Numbered from the stretch's first letter, positions 1-7,275 are shown. The stretch is 11,895 bases of DNA from an uncultured Ruminococcus sp. (GCA_900319195.1 ONNL01000091.1:1-11895); one strand, 5' to 3'. Numbers and translations are program-made. The notes: generated by a model not told the origin, from the letters alone.

Positions 1-555
1 ACTGTCATAGCAGGCGGACTTGTCTGCATGGTGCTGTTTGCCGCAGGAAAAAAGAACATCAGGAACTTCATCGCCGTAGGAGCGGCAGCTGCTGTTGTGA
101 TCGTGGTCGTGCTCGTGACCGACATTCAGTCGAAGGAGAGCTACTACAACGGTCAGAGGGTGCACAAGGACAACGCTGTCGGCACGGTGACAATGACCAT
201 TCGGTGCGATACGATAGTCGGCAAGACCGACAACGAGTACGTCCCCAAAAATGGTGTTATCCTCGATACCACGGAGTTTGACCTCGCGGAAGGCGAGACG
301 GTGTACGACATTCTCAGCGAGGCGGCGCGTACCTACGGCATACAGACCGAAAATTCGGGCGGTGCGAGCTTCGTCTATATTTCGGGGATAAACTACATCT
401 ACGAGCTTGAATACGGCGACCTTTCGGGGTGGATGTACCACGTCAACGGCGAGTCCCCGTCCGTGAGCTGTGACGAATACGTGCTCAGCGACGGCGACAA
501 AATTGAGTGGCTGTACACCTGCGACATCGGCAACGACTTGGGAGAGACTAAATGA
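1..555 (+). CDS. Membrane-anchored DUF4430 (transcobalamin-like C-terminal) domain protein, 5' partial
   Basis: The reading frame is open from base 1 to the TGA at 553-555 (184 residues visible), so the gene probably starts upstream. An ATG at base 28 is possible but has only a poor ribosome site. Codons 1-15 are hydrophobic, then comes a basic stretch (KKNIRN), then a second hydrophobic segment at about codons 22-40. By the positive-inside rule this makes a membrane hairpin with both ends outside the cell. Codons about 95-180 match the DUF4430 family: TVYDIL, a GI-x-YI-YE-EYG stretch, GWMYHVNG (codons 143-150) and GDKIEW (165-170). DUF4430 resembles the C-terminal domain of mammalian transcobalamin and intrinsic factor, and in bacteria often accompanies prenyltransferase-like repeats, which could lie upstream here (inference). 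The stop overlaps the ecfT start as ATGA. Likely role: extracellular substrate capture for the ECF importer. The family call is firm; the substrate is not. Confidence 0.82.
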   Translation, partial: TVIAGGLVCMVLFAAGKKNIRNFIAVGAAAAVVIVVVLVTDIQSKESYYNGQRVHKDNAVGTVTMTIRCDTIVGKTDNEYVPKNGVILDTTEFDLAEGETVYDILSEAARTYGIQTENSGGASFVYISGINYIYELEYGDLSGWMYHVNGESPSVSCDEYVLSDGDKIEWLYTCDIGNDLGETK

Positions 556-1430
556 GAAGCTTTTCGGAATTTAACCCTGCGGTAGTGTTCCTGTATTTCA
601 TGTTCGTTACGGGACCGGCTATGTTCTGCTCAAATCCCGTGATACTGGTACTTTCGCTTGCGGGAGCGGTGACATTCTTCCTTGTGAGAAACGGCTCGGC
701 GCACCTTAAAAGTCACCTTGGATTTTTTCTGCTGTTCGTGATACTGGCGCTGATAAATCCGCTCATCTCGCACAACGGAGTGACAGTGCTGTTTGTGCTC
801 AACAACAATCCTGTGACGCTTGAAGCACTGCTTTACGGCATAAATTCGGCAGTCATGGTGATCGCTGCACTGTACTGGCTCCGCTCGCTCACTCAGATAA
901 TGACGGGCGACAGGCTGATGTATATTTTCGGGAGATTCTCCCCGAAGCTTGCACTGCTCATCTCAATGACGCTGAGATTCGTGCCGCTTTTCAGCCGTCA
1001 GACCGCAAAGACGCGGAATGCTCAGAAGGCGCTCGGGTTATACAAGGACGACAACATCATCGACACCATTCTTGGAGACATGAGGGTGTATTCGATAGTC
1101 ATAACATGGGCGCTTGAAAACGGCATCATCACTGCTGACAGTATGTCCGCTCGCGGCTATGGTACGGGCAGAAGGACGAGCTTCTCGGTCTTTCGCATGG
1201 GACTGCGCGATGTGATTCTGCTCATTGTAACAGGTGCACTGTTTGCGGTCTGCTGTATTGCTGCGGCGCAGGGCTCGCTGAAATTCGGCTTTTATCCCGC
1301 ACTGAGCCGCTTACAGACCGATAGCACGGCTCTTGCAGGCATTATATGCTACGGAGTGCTTGCATTTCTGCCGTCGGTAATTGATATGGAGGTGAATATC
1401 CGTTGGAATTTATTAAGGTCGAGAGCCTGA
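552..1430 (+). CDS. ecfT: Energy-coupling factor transporter transmembrane component EcfT
   Basis: A 292-residue integral membrane protein of the EcfT/CbiQ family, the scaffold that couples ATP hydrolysis to movement of the substrate-binding S component. Hydrophobic segments lie at about residues 10-45, 55-82, 95-112, 135-150, 220-240 and 262-280. The cytoplasmic part holds the coupling-helix region: RFVPLFSRQT (142-151), RNAQKALG (155-162) and the family hallmark SARGYG with A200-R201-G202, which docks into the ATPase grooves. The length is slightly above the usual 250-270. The ATG overlaps the stop of the DUF4430 gene by four bases, and the end of this gene overlaps the ATPase gene by 28 bases. 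Both overlaps indicate translational coupling in one operon. The substrate cannot be read from EcfT itself. Confidence 0.9.
   Translation: MRSFSEFNPAVVFLYFMFVTGPAMFCSNPVILVLSLAGAVTFFLVRNGSAHLKSHLGFFLLFVILALINPLISHNGVTVLFVLNNNPVTLEALLYGINSAVMVIAALYWLRSLTQIMTGDRLMYIFGRFSPKLALLISMTLRFVPLFSRQTAKTRNAQKALGLYKDDNIIDTILGDMRVYSIVITWALENGIITADSMSARGYGTGRRTSFSVFRMGLRDVILLIVTGALFAVCCIAAAQGSLKFGFYPALSRLQTDSTALAGIICYGVLAFLPSVIDMEVNIRWNLLRSRA
1388..1394 (+). promoter_or_regulatory. Ribosome binding site fixing a TTG start
   Basis: GGAGGTG lies 8 bases before the TTG at 1403, inside the last codons of ecfT. No ATG or GTG is nearby in the same frame. The protein begins MEFIKVESLSFTYPE, which is the usual N-terminal strand of an EcfA ATPase, so the TTG start is well supported. 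Confidence 0.75.
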
Positions 1431-3037
1431 GCTTTACCTATCCCGAGTGCACCGCGCCTGCCGTGGACAGCGTTTCATTCGCGGCAGAGCAGGGCAGCTT
1501 CAACGTGCTGTGCGGCGCTACGGGCTGCGGAAAATCGACGCTGCTGAGACTTTTCAAGCGTGAGCTTGAGGTGCGCGGAGAGAGGTCGGGACGGATACTC
1601 TACCGCGGCACTCCGACGGACAAGCTCGAAACAAAGGTGTCTGCGTCGCGGATAGGCTTCGTCATGCAGGACCCCGAGCAGCAGATAGTCACCGACAAGG
1701 TATGGCACGAGCTTGCATTCGGACTTGAGAGCCTCGGCACTCCTCAGGACGTTATCGCACGAAGGACTGCGGAAATGGCAAGCTATTTCGGGATCGGCAG
1801 CCTTTACGAAAAGAATACCGCCGAGCTCTCGGGCGGACAGAAACAGCTCCTCAATCTTGCTGCGGTAATGGTCATGCAGCCTGAGCTGCTGATCCTCGAC
1901 GAGCCTACTGCTCAGCTCGACCCTGTTGCCGCCTCGGACTTCATCTCGACGCTGAAAAAGCTCAACGACGATTTCGGTCTGACTATAATGATCGCGGAGC
2001 ACAGGCTCGAGGAGGTCATTCCGCTCTGCTCGCAGCTTCTGATAATGGAGCGCGGCAGGATAATTCTCAGCGGCAGTCCGAGGGACGTGATACCTCGGAT
2101 AACGGACGCGGATATAATGTCGGGAATGCCCTCTGCGGCTCGGCTTTTCAGTTCACTTGACGGCAGGGGAGCGTGTCCCGTGACCGTCCGTGAGGGCAGG
2201 GACTTCCTTACGGGCAGCTATCGCAATTCTGCCCGAAAAATAGAGGAAAATGAATATACCCACAGTCCCGATACGGCGCTTGGATTCAAGGATGTTTACT
2301 TCCGATACAGCAAGGAAAGTCCCGACGTGCTGAACGGACTTTCGTTCAGCATTTACACGGGGGAGCTTGTCTGCATACTCGGCGGAAACGGCTCGGGAAA
2401 GACGACCTCGCTCTGCACCGCCGCAGGACTTCTCAGAGCATACAGCGGCACTGTGCGCGTTTTCGGGAGGAAGCTAAAGGAATACAGGAATCAGTCGCTC
2501 TACCGCGGCTGTCTTGCAATGCTGCCGCAGGACGTAAAGACTGTCTTTCTCAAAAATACGGTGCGTGAGGAGCTTGCGGACGCAGGGATAGCTCCCGAGG
2601 AGCTTCCGTTTTCGCTCGATGACGTGCTCGAAAGGCACCCCTACGACCTCTCGGGCGGACAGCAGCAGCTTGCGGCACTTGCGAAGGTGCTTGCGGTCAA
2701 GCCGAGACTGCTGCTTCTCGACGAGCCGACAAAGGCGCTCGACCCTGCCGCAAAGCTGAATATCGGACGAGTGCTGCGAAAGCTCAGGGACGAGGGAATG
2801 ACTATCGCTATCGTCACGCATGATGTGGAATTTGCCGCGCTGTTTGCTGACAGGTGCATGATGTTCTTCAACGGAAAAATCGTCTCGGAGGGCACTCCGC
2901 GCAGCTTTTTTGCGGATAACAGCTTCTACACGACGGCGATAAGCCGCATGACAAGGGGATTCTTCGACAATGCTGTTACAGTCACCGACGCCGCGGAGCT
3001 CTGCCGCAGAAACGGAGCTGCTGATGATACTGATTAA
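1403..3037 (+). CDS. Tandem-fused ECF transporter ATPase (two EcfA-type nucleotide-binding domains)
   Basis: This 544-residue protein contains two complete ABC ATPase domains and should supply the EcfA1/EcfA2 pair as one chain at the inner face of the membrane. Domain 1 (about 1-235): Walker A GATGCGKST (38-46), Q-loop Q89 followed by a DPEQQ Q-helix, signature LSGGQ (142-146), Walker B ILDEP with D166-E167, and switch H200. Domain 2 (about 292-515): Walker A GGNGSGKTT (327-335), Q376, LSGGQ (416-420), Walker B D440-E441, and H473. Both sites look competent for ATP hydrolysis. The second Q-loop continues as DVKTVFLKN and lacks the proline/acidic/Gln pattern of the first. A 30-residue tail follows domain 2. 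The gene starts at TTG inside ecfT and overlaps the S-component gene by 14 bases. Fused forms are known in ECF systems (YkoD type), so the assignment is secure. Confidence 0.92.
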   Translation: MEFIKVESLSFTYPECTAPAVDSVSFAAEQGSFNVLCGATGCGKSTLLRLFKRELEVRGERSGRILYRGTPTDKLETKVSASRIGFVMQDPEQQIVTDKVWHELAFGLESLGTPQDVIARRTAEMASYFGIGSLYEKNTAELSGGQKQLLNLAAVMVMQPELLILDEPTAQLDPVAASDFISTLKKLNDDFGLTIMIAEHRLEEVIPLCSQLLIMERGRIILSGSPRDVIPRITDADIMSGMPSAARLFSSLDGRGACPVTVREGRDFLTGSYRNSARKIEENEYTHSPDTALGFKDVYFRYSKESPDVLNGLSFSIYTGELVCILGGNGSGKTTSLCTAAGLLRAYSGTVRVFGRKLKEYRNQSLYRGCLAMLPQDVKTVFLKNTVREELADAGIAPEELPFSLDDVLERHPYDLSGGQQQLAALAKVLAVKPRLLLLDEPTKALDPAAKLNIGRVLRKLRDEGMTIAIVTHDVEFAALFADRCMMFFNGKIVSEGTPRSFFADNSFYTTAISRMTRGFFDNAVTVTDAAELCRRNGAADDTD

Positions 3038-3710
3038 AAATGTCGGAGTGCGGAGACTTGTACGGGTAAGTGTGCCGTTTATCCTGATACCGCTGCTTGC
3101 GGTCGCAGGGACGCTCGTATTCGATGTAAAGCGGAATCTGTTCGTATCAATGCTGATAGCGGTGCTCGCGCTTCTGCTGTTTTACACAGGCTTTGAGAGC
3201 AAAACAGTCGGCTCGCGGCGAATGGTGATAGTTGCGGTAATGACGGCGCTCTGCTTTGTCGGACGCTTCATACCGTTTTTGAAGCCGATGACCGCGCTCA
3301 CGATAATAGCGGCGGTCTACCTCGGCGGAGAGGCAGGCTTTCTTGTCGGGTCATTGTCGGCTGTGCTCTCGAATTTCTATTTCGGACAGGGACCGTGGAC
3401 GGCATTTCAGATGCTCGCATGGGGACTTATCGGGCTTTTTGCGGGAGTTTTATCCGACCCGATACGAAAGAGCCGCGTTTTCAGAACGGCATACGGAGTG
3501 CTCTCGGGAGTTGCGTATTCGATGATAATGGACATCTGGACGGTGCTGTGGTATAACGGCACATTCGGGTGGAAGTATTACCTTGCCGCGATAACGACCG
3601 CATTGCCGTATACATTGTCGTATGCGGTCTCGAATGTGGTGTTTCTCGTGCTGTTGTTCGAGCCGTTTGGCGAAAAGCTGGGACGTATAAAGAAGAAGTA
3701 TGGGGTATAA
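3024..3710 (+). CDS. ECF transporter S component (substrate-binding membrane subunit)
   Basis: I choose the ATG at 3024 (228 residues). GGAG at 3014-3017 precedes it by six bases, and an upstream in-frame ATG at 2970 lies deep inside the ATPase gene. The protein is almost wholly hydrophobic. Two N-terminal helices (about 15-32 and 38-56) precede a six-helix core starting near residue 67. The first core helix holds AVMTA (71-75), an AxxxA pattern of the kind S components use to contact EcfT. A conserved-looking loop FYFGQGPWTAFQM spans 118-130, after GEAGFLVGSLSAVLSN, a signature I associate with ECF S components. A basic tail (RIKKKYGV) should be cytoplasmic. It is the last gene of the operon and should set the specificity. 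Cobalamin or a related cofactor is inferred only from the DUF4430 partner. Confidence 0.85.
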   Translation: MILIKNVGVRRLVRVSVPFILIPLLAVAGTLVFDVKRNLFVSMLIAVLALLLFYTGFESKTVGSRRMVIVAVMTALCFVGRFIPFLKPMTALTIIAAVYLGGEAGFLVGSLSAVLSNFYFGQGPWTAFQMLAWGLIGLFAGVLSDPIRKSRVFRTAYGVLSGVAYSMIMDIWTVLWYNGTFGWKYYLAAITTALPYTLSYAVSNVVFLVLLFEPFGEKLGRIKKKYGV

Positions 3711-3743
3711 ACAAGATCCGCTTTTGTTGACTGATACCATTTA

Positions 3744-3817
3744 ACACATTCAAGCACGCCTTGCGCAGAACTACTTGACCCTTAGTGTCCTACATTGCAA
3801 AGCAAGTCTGAATGTGT
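3744..3817. repeat. Long-looped imperfect inverted repeat between convergent genes
   Basis: ACACATTCA (3744-3752) is exactly complementary to TGAATGTGT (3809-3817). Inside it, CTTGC (3760-3764) can pair with GCAAG (3802-3806), giving an extended hairpin with internal loops. No T-run follows on either strand, so it is not a textbook terminator. The 131-base gap between the S-component stop and the next gene holds nothing else convincing. It could be a small structured RNA, a decayed mobile repeat, or chance. Confidence 0.4.
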
Positions 3818-3841
3818 CGATTTATTGGGACTTTCGACTGC

Positions 3842-4975
3842 TCAATAATACAGCGCGTAGCCGTCGGCTGTCGAGCTTAGAACAGCCGCTATTTGCTTCG
3901 CTATCACATCAGGGTCGTCCGTCCACTCGCTCTCACCGCCTGCACCTGCCCACTTATCCGCCTTCCCGACCTTATACGGAGCAAGTCCGATAACAAGCTT
4001 CACCTCGTCACCTGTAAGGCTCTCCCATTCCGCAAGCGTCTCCATAAACGGACAGCTTTCGTTTCGGAAACCGAAATACAGCTGCGGCACAATATAGTCG
4101 CAGTAGTCGCCGCTGGCCGCCCATAGTCTCACGTCCGCATACTGCGAGCTGTAATCGCTTTCGATGTTGCCCTGCGGACTTATACCGAAAAGAAGCCGAC
4201 TGTCGCACTCCTTGACCGTGTCGTGCAGCAGCCTGACAAGCGAATTTATGTTGCCGATCCTCCACGCTGAAAGGTCGTCGGAGCCGCTTGCCGCAAATTC
4301 GTCCGCGTCGAATGACGGCTCGGTCGTCGGGTAAAAATAATCGTCGATGTGCACTCCGTCCACCTCATATTTTTGGACTATCTCACGGACACCCTCCGCG
4401 ATAAGCCCGCGCGTCTCCTCGTATGACGGGTCGAGCCACAGCCGCTCCCCGACCTGTTTAATGCGTCCGTTTTGCGAATCGTACCACTGCTTTGTGGTGA
4501 ACTCCTGCGGCAGCTCGTTCATCTGCTGCACGGTCTGCAAGCGGAGCGGATTTATCCACGCATGGACAGAAATGCCGAGTCTATGCGCTTCGTCTAATAT
4601 TATCGCAAACGGGTCGAAGCTGCTTCCGCAGAAGGCTCCCCTCGGGAAAATGTCGGAGTCGTAGTAAGCGTCGCCATTCGGACGGACGTGCACGTACACT
4701 GTGTTGACTCCCTCGGACTGCGCTGCGGTGAGCTTTTCAGCGATCGCGGCACGGAATTCGTCCGCGGTTTTTCCTGCGAGAATGTCCTCGTACAGCATAT
4801 ACGGCAGCCACATTCCAACGGGATCTTCATAGTTTAGCGGAGCATAGCTGTACGCGCATTCGGGGCGCAGGCTTTCGCTTTCAAATGCCGTCGGAGCGGC
4901 GCTGTTATTCGATTCCGCGGCACTGCATGAGGTGAACAGCAGGGCGGACAAAAATAATGGTGTGAATTTCTTCAT
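3842..4975 (-). CDS. Predicted lipoprotein, GHL10/DUF187 family glycosidase-like protein
   Basis: I choose the start at 4975 (377 residues) because MKKFTPLFLSALLFTSC is a lipoprotein signal with C17 as the lipidated residue and GAGGA precedes it by about five bases. A longer frame from 5044 would run through the promoter. Residues 54-375 match the glycosyl-hydrolase-like 10 family (TIM barrel). Motifs: GMWLPY (54-59), VRPNGDAYYDS (97-107), HAWINPLR (138-145), WLDP (180-183), VDGVHIDDYFYP (205-216, acidic residues D206, D211, D212), FGISPQGN (263-270) and VPQLYFGF (296-303). Such proteins act outside the cell on polysaccharide or peptidoglycan-like glycans; the substrate here is unknown. It ends at GYALYY, where I would expect relatives to continue for a few more residues, so the C-terminus may be slightly short. 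It diverges from the ComEC-like gene. Confidence 0.87.
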   Translation of the reverse strand: MKKFTPLFLSALLFTSCSAAESNNSAAPTAFESESLRPECAYSYAPLNYEDPVGMWLPYMLYEDILAGKTADEFRAAIAEKLTAAQSEGVNTVYVHVRPNGDAYYDSDIFPRGAFCGSSFDPFAIILDEAHRLGISVHAWINPLRLQTVQQMNELPQEFTTKQWYDSQNGRIKQVGERLWLDPSYEETRGLIAEGVREIVQKYEVDGVHIDDYFYPTTEPSFDADEFAASGSDDLSAWRIGNINSLVRLLHDTVKECDSRLLFGISPQGNIESDYSSQYADVRLWAASGDYCDYIVPQLYFGFRNESCPFMETLAEWESLTGDEVKLVIGLAPYKVGKADKWAGAGGESEWTDDPDVIAKQIAAVLSSTADGYALYY

Positions 4976-5046
4976 GTTATCCTCGCATATTCGGGCAGAC
5001 AAGTCGGCACGGCTTTGGTCGGCTTGAGATGTCATGTTTTTCATTA

Positions 5047-5077
5047 ATTATATGCGCGGAGTTTAAGATTATTTCAA
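5047..5077 (-). promoter_or_regulatory. Candidate promoter of the GHL10 lipoprotein gene
   Basis: Read on the minus strand, TTGAAA (5077-5072) is followed after 19 bases by a perfect TATAAT (5052-5047). The spacing is longer than the ideal 17, so the -35 assignment is weak. It gives a leader of about 65 bases before the start at 4975. Confidence 0.5.
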
Positions 5078-5103
5078 GCTTTAAGTGATATACTTGCTAT
5101 AAT
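5073..5103 (+). promoter_or_regulatory. Candidate extended -10 promoter of the ComEC-like gene
   Basis: TGCTATAAT (5095-5103) is an extended -10 element with a perfect TATAAT at 5098-5103. The best -35 is only TTCAAG (5073-5078), at 19 bases. It overlaps the opposing promoter, so the two genes share a control region of about 57 bases. The start codon at 5138 lies about 35 bases downstream. Confidence 0.6.
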
Positions 5104-5137
5104 GGCATAGAATACAAATTTGAAGGGAATGGTGCTC

Positions 5138-6007
5138 ATGTATAAAAGGCTCATTGCACTTTCTGCGGCGGCTGCGGCGATATTCACGTCCTGCGCCTCG
5201 GGAAAGAAAAACAGCTCATCGGACGGAAAGTCCGAGTCCGCGGAGACTGCGACATATGCTGCTGACGGCGATCTTACCGCAACATTTCTCGATGTCGGCA
5301 AGGCTGACGCTATCGTCATACAGACAGGCGGAGAGTGCGCTGTCATTGACTGCGGTGAAAAGGGCGACGGCAAGAAGGTAGTCAAGCTGCTCGAGGAGAG
5401 CGGCGAGGACACCGTTGACCACCTCATCATCACCCACTACGACAGGGACCACGTAGGCGGCGCTTCAAAGGTCATAAAGGAGCTTGACGTGAAAAACGTA
5501 TATGCTCCTGATTATGAGGAGGACAGCAAGGAGGTCGAGAAGTATGAGGACGAGCTTGACGACAAGGGGATAACTCCGCAGCTGTTGACAAGTGATGTGA
5601 CATTCACGCTCGGAGAGGCTGAGTTCACCATATTTGCTCCGAAGCAGACAGATTACGGTCCCGATAACGACAATGACTTTTCGCTCGTCACTAAGGTCGT
5701 ATACCGCGGCAATTCGTTTATCTTTGCAGGCGACGCAATGGAGGCACGTCTCGACGAGGTAATGGACATAGGCGACTGCGACGTGCTGAAGGTGGCATAT
5801 CACGGCAGAAGGCTCGACAATACCGACGAATTCCTTGACGCTGTAACTCCCGAGTACGCTGTTGCCTGCACCTCAGCCGAGGAATTTGACGCAAAGACTC
5901 AGCAGTCACTTGCGAGCCGCTGTATCATGACCTACGCTACCTGCTATAACGGCACTATAACCATGCTCAGCGACGGTGTGAACATCTCATTCACGACCGA
6001 GAAGTGA
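5138..6007 (+). CDS. ComEC-like metallo-beta-lactamase-fold lipoprotein
   Basis: The ATG at 5138 is chosen because AAGGGA (5123-5128) lies nine bases before it and the product begins with a lipoprotein signal, MYKRLIALSAAAAAIFTSC, with C19 lipidated. In-frame TTG 5120 and ATG 5129 lack a proper ribosome site. The 289-residue product carries the soluble hydrolase domain found at the C-terminus of ComEC/Rec2: FLDVGKADAIVI (50-61), ITHYDRDHVGG (98-108, metal ligands H100, D102, D104, H105), NDFSLV (169-174), FAGDA (186-190, D189) and VAYHGR (209-214, H212). There are no ComEC membrane helices, so this is a stand-alone, surface-anchored enzyme, probably a phosphodiesterase or nuclease on an unknown substrate, and not a DNA channel. 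A Ser/Asp-rich linker (about 20-43) follows the signal. The last 70 residues are less typical. Confidence 0.85.
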   Translation: MYKRLIALSAAAAAIFTSCASGKKNSSSDGKSESAETATYAADGDLTATFLDVGKADAIVIQTGGECAVIDCGEKGDGKKVVKLLEESGEDTVDHLIITHYDRDHVGGASKVIKELDVKNVYAPDYEEDSKEVEKYEDELDDKGITPQLLTSDVTFTLGEAEFTIFAPKQTDYGPDNDNDFSLVTKVVYRGNSFIFAGDAMEARLDEVMDIGDCDVLKVAYHGRRLDNTDEFLDAVTPEYAVACTSAEEFDAKTQQSLASRCIMTYATCYNGTITMLSDGVNISFTTEK

Positions 6008-6023
6008 GCTGACCTGATAATAT

Positions 6024-6065
6024 ACCGAAAGTTAATTGTTCATGGAATATTAACATATGGTCGGT
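6024..6065. repeat. Inverted repeat ahead of the GGDEF gene
   Basis: GTTAAT (6031-6036) pairs with ATTAAC (6049-6054), and ACCGA (6024-6028) pairs with TCGGT (6061-6065). No T-run follows, so it is a poor terminator for the upstream gene. It sits just before the candidate promoter of the diguanylate cyclase gene and could be an operator or simply chance in AT-rich DNA. Confidence 0.35.
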
Positions 6066-6072
6066 GCAGATG

Positions 6073-6081
6073 TGCTAAAAT
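6073..6081 (+). promoter_or_regulatory. Candidate extended -10 promoter of the GGDEF gene
   Basis: TGCTAAAAT matches an extended -10 (TGn plus TAAAAT) and resembles the TGCTATAAT before the ComEC-like gene. No good -35 exists at 17 bases; TTAACA at 6050-6055 is 20 bases away. The spacing to the start at 6122 is plausible. Confidence 0.35.
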
Positions 6082-6121
6082 AAAAGTAAGCATTTTATTG
6101 AAATTATGGGAAGTGAAATAT

Positions 6122-7270
6122 TTGAGCGTACCTGCTTTGTATTTGGAGATAAATCTTTTCTCCGTTGCGATAATGCTGCTTGTTGTAGTAAAATCCACAG
6201 GTATAATGAAGATAGTTCAGCAAGGACGTTTTATATGCGCTTGTATCACAACGATAGTCTTTATCCTTTCGGATATGGTCGTGTATATGAGATATGCGGT
6301 GCATTTTGCCGCGGGACTTATAATCGCACTGAAAAGCGTGTATTTCCTCTCGACAACGCTGATGTGCTATCAGTGGATGAGGTTCTTTGCGAGCTATGAC
6401 CAGCCTGAGAGGGAAATATCACCGAAAAAAGAGGCTTATATCCTTATTCCTGCGATGATACAGGTCGCCGCGACTATATTGAATGTGAACATGGGATTCA
6501 TGTTCTATGTCGATGACAGCGGAGCATTCCGCTCAGGAAAGCTGTTCCTTATCCAGTATGCCTTTGCGTATATCTATATTGCGGCTGCGGCAGCAAATGC
6601 TGTGGCTAAAATGGTCCGCAACAAGAACTACGTCGATAAGGACAGATTCATCAATACGCTTATTTTCCTGTTTCTGCCTGCGGCGGCGGGAATATTCCAG
6701 TATTTCGTACAGGGACTTCCTGCGGCGTGCGTTGCGGTGACATTCTGCGTGCTTTCGATGTATTTCAACGCTATCTCGGATATAATCTCGGTAGACCCTC
6801 TCACAAAGCTCAACAACCGCAAGGAACTTATGCGGAGTATTTCCCGCAGAATGAAGAACTTCCGCGATGACGGTCCTGCGCTCTACCTGTTCATACTTGA
6901 CGCTAATCTCTTTAAGGGGATAAACGATACCTACGGTCACCTTGAGGGCGATAAGGCTCTGAAGCGTATAGCGGAGGCAATGCGAGAAGCCTGTCAGCCG
7001 CTCAAAAGACGCGCAACTATCGCACGATACGGCGGTGACGAGTTCGTTATCGCAGCCGAGTTTGAGGGGGACGAAACTCCCGAGAGCCTGTGTATAGAGA
7101 TAAACAGGATACTCTCGTGTCTCAATAAGGTGGATAATTCACCGTATGAGCTCACGGTAAGTATAGGCGTTGCTAAGTATACGCCATTTATCTCTACCGT
7201 CCGTCAGTTTATGTCGATTGCCGACGAGGAGCTCTATAAGGTCAAAAAGGCAAGAAAGATAAAAAGGTGA
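6122..7270 (+). CDS. Membrane-bound diguanylate cyclase (GGDEF domain)
   Basis: I choose TTG 6122 (382 residues) because GGGAAGTGA (6108-6116) sits five bases before it. GTG 6113 and TTG 6098 are alternatives in the same frame, and GTG 6113 lies inside that ribosome site. About seven hydrophobic segments fill residues 5-218, forming an integral membrane sensor module I cannot assign to a named family. The GGDEF domain covers about 222-382: DPLTKLNNR (225-233), FILDANLFKGINDTYGH (246-262, metal ligand D250), RYGGDEF (292-298, intact GGDEF) and SIGVAKY (337-343). It should make cyclic di-GMP from two GTP. The RxxD inhibitory site expected just before GGDEF is absent (KRRA occupies the place), so product inhibition through that site is unlikely. 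There is no EAL domain. The stop is followed by two hairpins. Confidence 0.9.
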   Translation: MSVPALYLEINLFSVAIMLLVVVKSTGIMKIVQQGRFICACITTIVFILSDMVVYMRYAVHFAAGLIIALKSVYFLSTTLMCYQWMRFFASYDQPEREISPKKEAYILIPAMIQVAATILNVNMGFMFYVDDSGAFRSGKLFLIQYAFAYIYIAAAAANAVAKMVRNKNYVDKDRFINTLIFLFLPAAAGIFQYFVQGLPAACVAVTFCVLSMYFNAISDIISVDPLTKLNNRKELMRSISRRMKNFRDDGPALYLFILDANLFKGINDTYGHLEGDKALKRIAEAMREACQPLKRRATIARYGGDEFVIAAEFEGDETPESLCIEINRILSCLNKVDNSPYELTVSIGVAKYTPFISTVRQFMSIADEELYKVKKARKIKR

Positions 7271-7275
7271 AATTT

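Noticed and set aside
1475..2895. Minus-strand open frames within the fused ATPase gene
   Set aside because: The sense strand encodes two textbook ABC domains with every motif; the antisense frames have no recognisable domains.
3711..3735. Hairpin terminator after the S-component gene (ACAAG with CTTTTGT)
   Set aside because: The stem is only about five imperfect pairs with no U-run.
4976..5044. N-terminal extension of the GHL10 lipoprotein to 5044
   Set aside because: It would hide the lipoprotein signal, and its ATG overlaps the predicted -10 region; the internal start has a good ribosome site.
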